Source: Planctomycetota bacterium (GTDB lineage: Bacteria > Planctomycetota > UBA1135 > GCA-002686595). From it: a DNA stretch of 64,000 bases. Positions within the stretch are counted from its first letter, which is position 1, and every line of letters starts with the position of its first letter. The stretch is taken from the NCBI GenBank assembly GCA_014238415.1, contig JABABA010000001.1:1-64000 (forward strand), in the 5' to 3' direction. Position numbers and translations under genes: made by a program. This document shows positions 51,828 through 62,400 of this stretch, piece after piece. The notes beneath the pieces were generated by a model. The model worked only from the letters and a program-made list of their open reading frames with translations. It was not told where the DNA came from and ran no database searches.

Positions 51828-53306
51828 TCAGGCCTGCTGGGGTTGGCTCTCAGCCTTTTCAAGAGAGCGCATGGCTGGAAAGAGCAGCACATCGCGGATT
51901 GAATCCTGGCCTGTGATGACCATCACCAGACGGTCGACACCAATGCCCAGGCCGCCGGTGGGGGGCATGCCGTATTCGAGGGCTTGGATGTAATCGATGT
52001 CGACTTCACCGGGGGTTTCGGGGTCCTTGGAGGCGACCTGTTCCGCAAAACGACGCTCCTGTTCAGCAGGATCATTGAGTTCGCTGAAGGCGTTGCCGAG
52101 TTCCATACCGTCAATGAAGACCTCGAAGCGTTCTGCGAAGCGCTCGTCCTCCGTGCTCTGCTTGGCCAGTGGGCAGATCGCGAGAGGGTAGTCGGTGACA
52201 AAGATCGGTCCTTTGAGGTCATTTTCCACAGTCGCCTCAAAGACATCGTTCAGCAGCTTCCAGTAGTCTCCCTGGTCGTCGATCTTGAGCTCTTCAGCTC
52301 GGGCGCGCACCGCATCCCGGTCATCAAAGAGGCACCCGTTGGCCTGCTCAAACAGGTCGCCGTAGCGTGCCCTGGCGAAGGGTGCCTTGAGGTCGAATTG
52401 CTGGCCCCTGAAAGTGACCAAGGTTGTTCCATTGACCGCCATTGCGCAGGCTTCGAAGAGCTGTTCGGTGATCTCCATCATGCGCAAGTAATCCCCCTGA
52501 GCTTCATAAAGCTCAAGCATTGTGAATTCGGGATTGTGGCGCGAGGAGACGCCTTCGTTGCGAAAATTGCGGCTGAGTTCAAAGACCCGCTCCATACCGC
52601 CGACGATCAGACGCTTTAGGTACAGCTCCGGAGCGATGCGCAGGTAGAGGTCCGCGCCCAGGGCGTTGTGATGGGTCACAAATGGCCTGGCAGCGGCGCC
52701 TCCCACAATTGGATGCAGGGTGGGGGTTTCCACTTCGATGTAGCCCTGGTCTTCAAGAGTCCGTCGCAGGGCGGAAAGGATGCGGCCCCGAGCGATGAAT
52801 ACACCGAGCACGTCGGGGTTGGCCCATAGATCCACATAGCGCCGTCGATAACGCGCTTCTGTGTCGACCATTCCGTGCCATTTTTCCGGAGGCGGTGCGA
52901 GGGCTTTGGCTAGCTGGTGCACTTCGTCCACCCAGATCGTGGGTTCGCCCTTTTGGGTGTGGCCGAGTATGCCGCGCACACCGATCAGATCCCCTCCGTC
53001 GAGCCATTTGCGCTCAGGCCACCAGTCCTCCAGGTCATTGCGCTTGAGGCCCAACTGCAGACGGCCTGTGCGGTCCAGCAGAGGTGCAAAGACCAGCTTG
53101 CCAAAGTCCCGCAGACCCAGCAGGCGGCCTGTGGCGGTGACACGCTGGCCGAGCAGGGGGCCGGGTTCATCTGGAGTGCCTGCGCCAGCGTGCAAGTCAG
53201 CCAGGGGTGTGGCGTTGTCCAGGCCCCGTGCGGGGTAAGGGTCCCTGCCCTGGTCCCTCATGGCCTCAAGTTTTGCAATGCGGTCTGGATGGGTGAGTTC
53301 GGTCAT
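51828..53306 (-). CDS. lysS: Lysyl-tRNA synthetase, class II
   Basis: A 492-residue class II enzyme. The OB-fold N-terminal domain is followed by ARYRRRYVDLWANPDVL, EVETPTLHPIVGGAAARPFVTHHNALGA (motif 1 to lysine pocket), RNFRNEGVSSRHNPEFTMLE (motif 2) and GGLGIGVDRLVMVITGQDSI (motif 3). Length is typical. It is followed by a Lol-type permease and ATPase on the same strand, and preceded by tRNA-Ala with a hairpin between them. Confidence 0.96.
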   Translation of the reverse strand: MTELTHPDRIAKLEAMRDQGRDPYPARGLDNATPLADLHAGAGTPDEPGPLLGQRVTATGRLLGLRDFGKLVFAPLLDRTGRLQLGLKRNDLEDWWPERKWLDGGDLIGVRGILGHTQKGEPTIWVDEVHQLAKALAPPPEKWHGMVDTEARYRRRYVDLWANPDVLGVFIARGRILSALRRTLEDQGYIEVETPTLHPIVGGAAARPFVTHHNALGADLYLRIAPELYLKRLIVGGMERVFELSRNFRNEGVSSRHNPEFTMLELYEAQGDYLRMMEITEQLFEACAMAVNGTTLVTFRGQQFDLKAPFARARYGDLFEQANGCLFDDRDAVRARAEELKIDDQGDYWKLLNDVFEATVENDLKGPIFVTDYPLAICPLAKQSTEDERFAERFEVFIDGMELGNAFSELNDPAEQERRFAEQVASKDPETPGEVDIDYIQALEYGMPPTGGLGIGVDRLVMVITGQDSIRDVLLFPAMRSLEKAESQPQQA

Positions 53307-53391
53307 GGCTGTGCCCTACGATATTGGCAGTTTCTTGGGGCCTGCCCCAATCAAATCTCGGGAAGGTACCCTGCGCTTCTACGAGAAAGAG

Positions 53392-53423
53392 AATCAGGGG
53401 GTCGCGCTTGCGACCCCCTGATT
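53392..53423 (-). terminator. Perfect 14-bp hairpin between tRNA-Ala and lysS
   Basis: AATCAGGGGGTCGC (53392-53405) is perfectly complementary to GCGACCCCCTGATT (53410-53423) around a four-base loop. It starts 3 nt after the 3' end of tRNA-Ala on the minus strand and lies 86 nt before lysS. It probably terminates tRNA transcription. It has no long T-tract, only CTCTTTCTC after it on the minus strand. Confidence 0.7.
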
Positions 53424-53426
53424 GGA

Positions 53427-53818
<392 letters not shown>

Positions 53819-56404
53819 GTGACCCAGTCCTACGACCCCAAGACCTTCGAAGCCAACTGGCAGGCCCATTGGCTGGAGCACAAGACTTTCCGAACCCCTG
53901 GCCCCGGGGACACGGATTTTGATGCCTCCAAGTCCAAATACTATGTGCTCGACATGTTCCCCTATCCTTCAGGGGAGGGGCTGCATGTGGGCCATCCCAT
54001 CGGGTACATCGGCACGGATATCATCGCTCGGAAGAAGCGCATGCAGGGATTCAACGTGCTGCACCCCATGGGCTACGACGCCTTCGGTCTGCCAGCCGAG
54101 CAGTATGCGATCCAGACCGGTCGGCACCCCTCGGTAACCACCGAGAACAACATCGCCACCTTCAGGGCCCAGATGCAGAACATTGGGCTGAGTTATGACT
54201 GGGACCGGGAGTTTGCCACTTGTACTCCGGACTATTACAGATGGACTCAGTGGATTTTTGCGCGGCTCTATGATCGCGGTCTGGCCTATCAGACCGAGGT
54301 CCCCGTTTGGTGGTGCGAGAATCTCAAGACCGTTCTCTCCAATGAAGAAGTGATCAATGGCCGTTCCGAGCGAGGCGATTACCCGTGCATTCGCCGCCCC
54401 TTGCGCCAGTGGATGCTCAAGATCACCGCCTACGCGGATCGCCTGATTGAGGATTTGGAGTTGGTCGACTGGCCCGGTTCCGTCAAGACCATGCAGACTG
54501 AGTGGATCGGTCGCTCTGAAGGAGCCGAGATTGATTTTCAGGTTGCGGGTCATGATGCCAAGATTCGCGTTTTCACCACTCGCCCGGACACCCTTTATGG
54601 GGCGACATTCATGGTGCTCGCGCCCGAGCACCCCCTTGTTGATCAGATCACGAGCCAGGAACAGCGTGACGAAGTCAATGCCTACCGCGAAGCCGCCGCT
54701 TCCAAGTCCGAGCTCGATCGCACGGACTTGGCCAAGGAGAAGACCGGGGTGCCCACGGGAGCCTTTGGTCTGAACCCGCTGCTTGATCCACAGGACCCCG
54801 CCGCGCGCATTGCGATCCATGTGGCGGACTATGTGCTGATGGGATACGGCACTGGAGCGATCATGTGTGTGCCCGCTCACGATGAGCGCGACCACGAGTA
54901 CGCCCTACGCTTTGGTTTGCCGATTCTGCCGGTGGTTGCGCCCAAGGATGGCGACCAGCCAGAAGGTTGTTGGGGGGGAGATGGGCTGGCCATCAACTCG
55001 CCGCTCTGGAATGGGTTGGGCACGGACGAAGCCAAGCAGAAATCCATTCAGGAGTTGCAGCAGCGCTCACTGGGCGAGCCAAAAGTGACCTATCGTCTGC
55101 GGGACTGGCTTTTCAGTCGTCAGAGGTACTGGGGTGAGCCCTTCCCCGTGTTGCACTGCGAAGACGGTAGTCACAAGCGCGTGGCGGATAAGGACCTGCC
55201 TGTGGAGCTGCCGGATATGGACGACTTTGCTCCCAGCGAAGATGGCCGCCCGCCCCTTTCCAAGGTCCCCTCCTGGGTCGAGGTCACGGACCCCGTGACC
55301 GGCGAGAAATACCTGCGCGACACGGACACCATGCCCGGTTGGGCAGGATCCTGCTGGTACTACCTGCGCTTTATGGATCCGCACAATCCGGATGCTTTTG
55401 CATCCGAGGAGGCCCTGGAATATTGGGGCAATGTGGATCTTTATGTGGGGGGTACAGAGCATGCGGTGCTGCACCTGTTGTACGCGCGGTTCTGGCACAA
55501 GGTCTTGTTTGATGAGGGGTTGGTGCCCACACCCGAGCCTTTTCAGCGCCTCTTCAACCAGGGCATGCTGCAGGCCTTTGCCTACAAGGATCCCAGTGGC
55601 CGCCTGGTGTCTTCGGATGAAGTCACTGTTGACGGGAATGCGGCCAAGTTGACCGCCGATGGCACGCCTTTGGAGCAGGTCGTGGCCAAGATGAGCAAGT
55701 CGCTCAAGAACGTGGTCAACCCCGACGCGGTTTGTGCAGAGTACGGCGTGGACACTTTCAGGCTCTACGAAATGTTCATGGGGCCCCTGGCGGAATCCAA
55801 GCCCTGGAATCCGCGGGACGTGCCTGGTGCCCGTCGATTCCTGGAGCGGCTCTGGCGCTTGTTCGTGGACCAGGAGGGGGACGCGCCCATCAGGGAGGAA
55901 CTCTTGCAGGCCAACGAAGGTGAACTTGTGGGCGAAGCCCTGGAAATCGAGCGTGCCTGGAACCCTTGCCTCGTGCGTATCAACGACAGCTTTGAGAACT
56001 TCAACTTCAACACCGCTGTGGCTGCCCTTATGGAGTGGCTAAACACCGCTACCAAGAACCGTGCTGGTTTCCGCCGGGATCAAGCGCAGCGTGTGGTTTG
56101 TGCCTTGGCGCCTTTTGCGCCGCACCTGGCCGAAGAACTCTGGCAACGCCTGGGTCACGAAGCTGGGACCGTGAGCTTTGCTCCCTGGCCAGATGTGGAC
56201 GAAAATTACCTGGGCGGTGATACCTTCGAGTTGGCAGTGCAGGTGATGGGTAAGTTGCGTGGGCGCATTGATGCTCCCCGCTCCGCCAACAAGGACGACT
56301 TGGAAACTCTCGCCAGGCAGGCTGTGGCTGATCGTCTTGAGGGCAGCACTGTGCGCAAGGTGATCGTCGTCCCTGGGCGGCTGGTGAACTTTGTGGTCAG
56401 CTAA
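53819..56404 (+). CDS. leuS: Leucyl-tRNA synthetase
   Basis: An 861-residue class I enzyme. MFPYPSGEGLHVGHPIGYIG holds the HIGH-type motif (HVGH, residues 56-59). The connective editing domain lies at about 230-420, with FTTRPDTLYGATFM and GTGAIMCVPAHDERDHEYA. KMSKSLKNVVNPD starts at residue 624. The start is a GTG; no better ATG is upstream. Length is typical. It stands alone and is followed by a TldE/TldD pair. Confidence 0.96.
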   Translation: MTQSYDPKTFEANWQAHWLEHKTFRTPGPGDTDFDASKSKYYVLDMFPYPSGEGLHVGHPIGYIGTDIIARKKRMQGFNVLHPMGYDAFGLPAEQYAIQTGRHPSVTTENNIATFRAQMQNIGLSYDWDREFATCTPDYYRWTQWIFARLYDRGLAYQTEVPVWWCENLKTVLSNEEVINGRSERGDYPCIRRPLRQWMLKITAYADRLIEDLELVDWPGSVKTMQTEWIGRSEGAEIDFQVAGHDAKIRVFTTRPDTLYGATFMVLAPEHPLVDQITSQEQRDEVNAYREAAASKSELDRTDLAKEKTGVPTGAFGLNPLLDPQDPAARIAIHVADYVLMGYGTGAIMCVPAHDERDHEYALRFGLPILPVVAPKDGDQPEGCWGGDGLAINSPLWNGLGTDEAKQKSIQELQQRSLGEPKVTYRLRDWLFSRQRYWGEPFPVLHCEDGSHKRVADKDLPVELPDMDDFAPSEDGRPPLSKVPSWVEVTDPVTGEKYLRDTDTMPGWAGSCWYYLRFMDPHNPDAFASEEALEYWGNVDLYVGGTEHAVLHLLYARFWHKVLFDEGLVPTPEPFQRLFNQGMLQAFAYKDPSGRLVSSDEVTVDGNAAKLTADGTPLEQVVAKMSKSLKNVVNPDAVCAEYGVDTFRLYEMFMGPLAESKPWNPRDVPGARRFLERLWRLFVDQEGDAPIREELLQANEGELVGEALEIERAWNPCLVRINDSFENFNFNTAVAALMEWLNTATKNRAGFRRDQAQRVVCALAPFAPHLAEELWQRLGHEAGTVSFAPWPDVDENYLGGDTFELAVQVMGKLRGRIDAPRSANKDDLETLARQAVADRLEGSTVRKVIVVPGRLVNFVVS

Positions 56405-56557
56405 TGACGTTGGCCGCTTGGGAGAGTTTCCTCGGCCCCTGCAAGAAGGGGCCAGCAGGGCTTTGCTTGAGGGCGCCGGTTGCGCTAGGCTTGGCAGCCT
56501 TGCCTGGGGCTGTGAAGTCCTTGAGCATCTTCGACTCATTCCTTTTCAGTTAGCTCA

Positions 56558-57922
56558 ATGACTTTGCTGAGTGCCGATCATGCCCTTGAAGTCTGTCAGG
56601 CCCTGGTTGACGCTAGTCCTGCTGACGAGACCGAAGTGACCTTGCAATCGGAAGAGGACCGTTTCGCGCGATTTTCTCCCGAGGGCCCCAGTCAGAACGC
56701 GGATCGAGAGCGTCATGAACTCTCTATCCGTGTGCGCTTGCACACGGAGGCCGGATGGAAAGAAGCCCGTGCCACTGTGGGTACACTCGAGGAGGAGGAT
56801 GCGCGTGCCGCCCTGGGCCGCGCCATGGCCCTTGCTGGCGCAACACCCCCTGATCCTGATCGACTGCCCCTGGCGGGGGCGGTTGAGATTCCCGGCAGCG
56901 CGCCCCATCGACCCACCCAGGACCACAGCTTCCGGGAGAAGGCCGAGTGGATCGAGGCGGCCATGAGTCGTTGTGCCCAGGCGGAATTGTCCCCTGCGGG
57001 ATTGGCGCGCACCACGGTCTACACAAGAACCCTGATCAATAGCGCAGGTCGTGTGGCGGAAGGCGCTCTCAGTCGCGCTCACTTTTCGCTGACCGCTTCT
57101 CCCATTGACGGTTCCGGTGATGCGGGCGTGGCCGAGCAAACTCATTGTGATGTTGCTCGGATCGATGTGGATGAAGTCATCAGCCGGGCGGTGGATCGAG
57201 GTGCTCGCGGGCGGAACCCAAAACCCATTGCTGCCCAGGAGTACACCGTGGTGCTGGAACCCCTGGCGGTTTCCTCGCTGATGCTGTTCCTGAGTTATAA
57301 AGGCCTCGGTGCTGAGGAGCTGCACTTCAAAGCCTCACCCCTGGTGGGTCGTATCGGTGAGCGTATTTTTCCCGGGGATCTTCAGCTGCATGATGACGCG
57401 GGTTATGCGGATCATCCAGGGTGGCGCTTCGATGGGGAGGGGACGCCTCGTTCTCGGGTTGCTCTCATAAGTGACGGAGCATTTGGCCTGCCAGTGACTG
57501 ATGCGCGCTGGGCGCAAATCCTCGATCTGCCGGACACGGGGCATTCGGCTCCTCAGCCGAGTTCCAATGGGCCGGCGCCGGAAAACCTCGTGTTGGCGGC
57601 GGGCAATGAGAGTATAGAGCAGCTTATCAGCGGCGTGGACAACGGCCTCCTGATCAGTCAATTCCACTACACCAACCTGATGGAGCCCCGTGACATGATT
57701 CTGACGGGCATGACCCGCGGGGGGACATTCCAGATCCAGGGCGGGGAGGTAACTGACCCTGTCTGCAACCTGCGTTTCACCCAGTCACTGGTGGAGGCTT
57801 TGAAGCAGGTGACGGGAATCGGCAGGCGACAGGAGATCGTTGGCGCCCTCTTTGACGGAAACATTGTCTGTCCGGCCCTGCGCCTGGACGGTTTTCGATT
57901 CACCTCAACCACGGAAATCTAG
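56558..57922 (+). CDS. TldE/PmbA-like metalloprotease subunit
   Basis: A 454-residue protein of the TldD/TldE family. TldE subunits lack the HExxxH site and pair with TldD to form a protease that processes modified peptides or degrades unfolded peptides. Here the C-terminal part contains GVDNGLLISQFHYTNLMEPRD and GMTRGGTFQIQGGEV, typical of TldE. It lies 13 nt upstream of the TldD-like gene, so the two form one operon. The substrate is unknown. Confidence 0.9.
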   Translation: MTLLSADHALEVCQALVDASPADETEVTLQSEEDRFARFSPEGPSQNADRERHELSIRVRLHTEAGWKEARATVGTLEEEDARAALGRAMALAGATPPDPDRLPLAGAVEIPGSAPHRPTQDHSFREKAEWIEAAMSRCAQAELSPAGLARTTVYTRTLINSAGRVAEGALSRAHFSLTASPIDGSGDAGVAEQTHCDVARIDVDEVISRAVDRGARGRNPKPIAAQEYTVVLEPLAVSSLMLFLSYKGLGAEELHFKASPLVGRIGERIFPGDLQLHDDAGYADHPGWRFDGEGTPRSRVALISDGAFGLPVTDARWAQILDLPDTGHSAPQPSSNGPAPENLVLAAGNESIEQLISGVDNGLLISQFHYTNLMEPRDMILTGMTRGGTFQIQGGEVTDPVCNLRFTQSLVEALKQVTGIGRRQEIVGALFDGNIVCPALRLDGFRFTSTTEI

Positions 57923-57935
57923 GGAGCTTCCTGAC

Positions 57936-59387
57936 ATGCAAGCAGTAGCACAGTTGGCGGTGGACGAGGCCCTGCGGGCGGGCGCGGATTACGCGGATGC
58001 GAGAGTTCAGCGCTTGTCGATGGAAGAACTTGCCATGCGCGATGGTTCCCTGGTGGGCGCTGACGCGCCGGAGAGTTTTGGTCTGGGCGTTCGGGTGCTC
58101 AAAGATGGCGCCTGGGGGTTTGCCGCGGCTCCTGGCAATCACAAGGACCTGGCAGAGGTGGCCCCTGGACTCGCGCGTCGTGCGGTGAAGACCGGACGCG
58201 ACTTGGGTCGCTTGCGCAGGACGCCGGTAGAACTCGCCCCCCAGGAAGGGCAGGTGGGTGAGTGGCATACGCCGGTTGAGGAGGACCCTTTCAGGGTCTC
58301 CCTCGAAGAGAAGCTTGGGCTTATGCGTCAGGCCGATGAGTCCATGTGCGGAAGAGACGAGATCGTTTCCCGCGTGGTCAACCTGTCCCTGAGGAGGGAA
58401 GAGCAGTGGCAGGCGAGCAGCGACGGAGCCCGGTTGCATCAGGTCCTGGTGCGAACGGGTGCCGGGCTCGCTGCCACGGCCAGCGCACACGGAGTGGTGG
58501 AACGGCGTTCTTATCCCGCATCTTTTTCTGGGAACCAGATTTCTGGGGGGTTCGAGGTGGTGCGTGCCATGGACCTGCCTGGGAACGGCGGTCGCATGCG
58601 GGATGAGGCGGCAGATCTGTGTTCCGCGCCTCTCTGTCCCGAGGGCGTGCGTACTCTGATCTTGGGAGGCAGCCAGCTGTGTTTGCAGATTCACGAGTCC
58701 GTTGGGCATCCGACCGAATTAGACCGGGTGCTGGGTCATGAGATGGACTTGGCGGGAGCTTCCTTCGCTACCCGCAATCACCTGAGGACCTTGGACTATG
58801 GCTCAAGCTGCGTGAACTTGCAGGCTGACTCGACCCTGTCGGGTGGTTTGGATACCCGTGGCTGGGATGATGATTGTGTACCCAGCGGTTCCTGGCCCAT
58901 TGTGCAGGAGGGGGTTTTCAAGGGGTACCAAACCAACCGTGAAGTTGCTTCAGCGGTGGATGAAGACAAGAGCCGCGGTTGTTCCCGTGCCGAGAGCTGG
59001 TACGATCCGCCCATCGTGCGCATCACCAATCTGAGCCTGCAGCCTGGGAACATGAGCTTCGATGAAATGCTGGCGGATACCGAAGACGGGGCGATCTTCG
59101 CGGACAGTGTGCGGACATGGTCCATCGACCAGCGCAGGGTCAATTTTCAATTCACCTGCGAGGTGGCGCGCGAGATTCAAGGAGGCCGCCTTGGCCGCTT
59201 GCTCAGACGCCCCACGTATCAGGGGAATACGACATCCTTCTGGGGTTCCTGCGACGCCATCTGCTCGGCTGAGTACTTCCACCTCTGGGGTATCGCAACC
59301 TGCGGAAAGGGCAATCCCATGCAGGTGGCTGAGATGACCCACGGTGCCGCTCCCTCCCGTTTCCGGGAAGTTCAGTTCATTCAGTGA
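57936..59387 (+). CDS. TldD-like metalloprotease
   Basis: A 483-residue TldD-family protein. The zinc-binding HESVGH starts at residue 253 in LCLQIHESVGHPTELDRVLG. The N-terminal dimerisation half has DYADARVQRLSMEELAMRDG. The C-terminal half has IVQEGVFKGYQTNREVAS and ADTEDGAIFADSVRTWSIDQ. AGGGAG about 10 nt before the ATG is a fair Shine-Dalgarno. It forms an operon with the TldE-like gene. Confidence 0.92.
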   Translation: MQAVAQLAVDEALRAGADYADARVQRLSMEELAMRDGSLVGADAPESFGLGVRVLKDGAWGFAAAPGNHKDLAEVAPGLARRAVKTGRDLGRLRRTPVELAPQEGQVGEWHTPVEEDPFRVSLEEKLGLMRQADESMCGRDEIVSRVVNLSLRREEQWQASSDGARLHQVLVRTGAGLAATASAHGVVERRSYPASFSGNQISGGFEVVRAMDLPGNGGRMRDEAADLCSAPLCPEGVRTLILGGSQLCLQIHESVGHPTELDRVLGHEMDLAGASFATRNHLRTLDYGSSCVNLQADSTLSGGLDTRGWDDDCVPSGSWPIVQEGVFKGYQTNREVASAVDEDKSRGCSRAESWYDPPIVRITNLSLQPGNMSFDEMLADTEDGAIFADSVRTWSIDQRRVNFQFTCEVAREIQGGRLGRLLRRPTYQGNTTSFWGSCDAICSAEYFHLWGIATCGKGNPMQVAEMTHGAAPSRFREVQFIQ

Positions 59388-59479
59388 TCCATACTGAGAT
59401 CTGGTGACTGGCGCCAAAAGGGGAACTCAGGCACACTAGGGGGGCCTGGAGAGGGTCCGTCGCTCGCTCTTGTGTCAAA

Positions 59480-62400
59480 ATGTCTGCTCCAACCTGCCCA
59501 AGTCTTGGACGCTCCGGGTTGTACCTCGTGGCCTTCTCGGTTCTTCCGAGTCTGGCCGCCGCTCTCCAGGGTACGCCCACAGTAGCGTTTGCTCCGTCTC
59601 TTCCCACCACCCTTGTCGAGGGTGGGGTGGGGGTCGACCTGTTCGTGGAACTGTCTGCTGTTCAATCAGCCGATGTAATCGTGCCCTTCGAATTATCGGG
59701 AAGCGCCTTGGCAGGCCCTGACTACGTCTCTACTCCAGCCAGTCCCTTGGTAATTCCTGCCGGAAGCGCTAGCGCGAGTTTGAATCTGGTTGCTTTGGTG
59801 GATGGACTACATGAAGGAGACGAAATCCTCGATGTCACCCTCCTGACTCCCATTGGAGCGGACTTGGGTTCCCCTGCTGCGCACTCTCTTCTCTTGCAGG
59901 ATTTGGATTCAGCGCCGCTACTGTTCTTTGAAGAGCCAAGAACGCTAGTTCTGGAAAATCAGGGTACTGTCATGGTGCGCGTGGAACTCAGTGCGCCCTC
60001 GGCTCTGCCCGTGTTGTTCAGCGGACTCGTTGGGGGCACCGCGACCGCCGGTGTTGACTACAACGCCCCGGCTGGGCCCTTTCAGATCGACCCGGGTCTG
60101 TTGGTCTACGATGTGCCGGTTGATCTTCTGGATGATGGTGATGTGGAGGGTACGGAGGTGCTGCGCATCGAGCTGAATCCTGCTTTGATGAGTGGCGCGA
60201 CCATGGGTTCTCCCTGGGTGCACCGCATGCGCATCAGGGATGACGAATCCACCCGGTCGAGCGCTACGCCCATGGGCTTGCAAGCGGTACCAAGCATGGT
60301 GGTGTTGCCACAGACGCGGGCTGGCGAGACTTCAGCACCTCAAACTGTTTCAATCATCAACACAGGCCTCACCTCTCACACGGTGCTTGATTTTGAACTG
60401 GGCGGCATGCGACCCGAACAGTATGACGCCATGCTTGTTGCTGGCCCCGGACCTCACATCCTGGCCCCCGGGGAATCCACCGAGGTTTCGATCTGGTCCA
60501 GTCCAGACACATCTGGGCGACATGGCGCCTTGCTCAGGGTGATTCAAGCGCCAGCAGGTGATCCCGAAACCCTGATCCGCATCGATGGTCTGGCCCTGGG
60601 TCCATTGGGGGAGGATCTCTTGGTCTGTGCGGGCCGTTTTCCTGTGATCACTGTGGCGGGGCTTGAATTTGCGCCCGAATTCGGCTCGACAGGTACGGGC
60701 ACCCAGAGCGCCCACACAGATCCCATCGTTGGCAGCGAGGATGATGCTCTTTACCAGGATTTGCGCGTGGGCAGGCAGCTGGAATATGGATTCAATCTTC
60801 CCCCAGGAGCCTACGACCTGACCTTCCACTTTGCTGAGCCAGAGCACAACCTGACCGGCCAGCGCGTGTTTGAAATTGCGGCCGAAGGTCAGGTTCTCTT
60901 GCCCGCCTACGATGTGATTGCCTCAGCTGGTCAGGTGCACACTGCGACATCCACAGGTGCACTCAGGGTCCATGTTCAGGATGGGGTCTTGAATGTGTCC
61001 CTCACTGCCAGTGTTGGTCAGGCGCTCTTTCAAGCACTTGAGGTACGGGCTGCCGCGGTACTTGAGCTTACCCCGGCGGACGTCCTGGACTTTGGAACAG
61101 TGGACCAGGGTCTGCCGTCCCAGTTGCTCTTGGGGGTGGAGAATACAGGTCTCTTTGGTGCCCATCTGACCGGCCTGACAATGGAACCCAGTCTGGGATC
61201 GGCCCAGGACTTTGTTGTACAGGTGGACGGAGTTGACTACAGCGGATCGGATCTGGATGTGGCCTATGGCCTGGATTTTTGGATCCAGCCTGGTGAAACC
61301 ATACAAGTCCCCGTGACTTTCACCCCCACAGAGCATGCGCACCACCACTTCGATCTGTCCTTCAGCGGCGGATTCGATCAGGTGGCGGTCGAGGTGGAAG
61401 GTGTGGGTGATGCGGACTCAACTTGGGGGTTTATGCACCCCACGATCTCTCGCAGCCCCACTGTTGTTGTGGACTACAACGCTGACGGGTCTGAGACAAT
61501 CTTGCTGAGTGGCGCAGAGTCGCACACTCATGAGCCCGGGCGCAGTCTGGTGGGGTATGACTGGGAGTTGAATGGGGTCCCGTTTGCAAGCGCAGTGGAG
61601 ACGACTTTGAACTTGCCTTTGGGTCCAGCGGATGTGTCACTGACCATCACCGATGATGGCACTCCGCCTTTCAGTGCCACTGTGCACGAGCCCCTGGTGG
61701 TGCACTCTGCGGATCAGGTGCCGGAGGTATTGGCGCTCTACTATCACGACCTTTCGGGCAACCCAAACAGTCTTCTGGATGCGCCGCCGGTGCGGGCGGA
61801 TTTTATTGATCGGATTGCTCTTCTAGGGGTCACTGAGATTCAAGCGAGCATGGGGACCTCGCCTTTTTCTGCGGACGTAATGCTGGAGCTGCGCTGTAGC
61901 TTTGATGTGAGCCAGCCAGAGCTCTATCACTTCATTCCGACTGGGGGCAGCGAAACAAGAGTCCTGGTGGATGGCCTCGCTCACAGTGCAGCACAGATGC
62001 TGAATCCGGGCCTGCACCAGTTGACGGCGCGTTTCGCGTTGAGCACTTTGGCGGATCTGCCGGTCAATGTGACCGCCATGATCGCTGGCGTTGCTGCTCC
62101 GGACTTTGCGGATAGCGTAGTGCACGACGAGAACGGGATCGTTCCGGTGATTCACACCATGCCAACCTTGGGCATTGACACCGGGGGGACCACGATTTTG
62201 ATCGAGGGGTTTGGGTTCTATCCCCAGGAGCAGATGACCCTGCACTGGGGTGGTGCGAGTATTCCTGCAAGCGCGCTTGAGGCCTGGTCTGCGGATGGCT
62301 TGATGTTTCTAACGCCTCCTGGGACGGGAACGGTAAGCGTTTGGGTTGAGACTCCTGCCGGGTCGAGCAATGCTATTGACTTTGAGTACTCACCCAGCGG

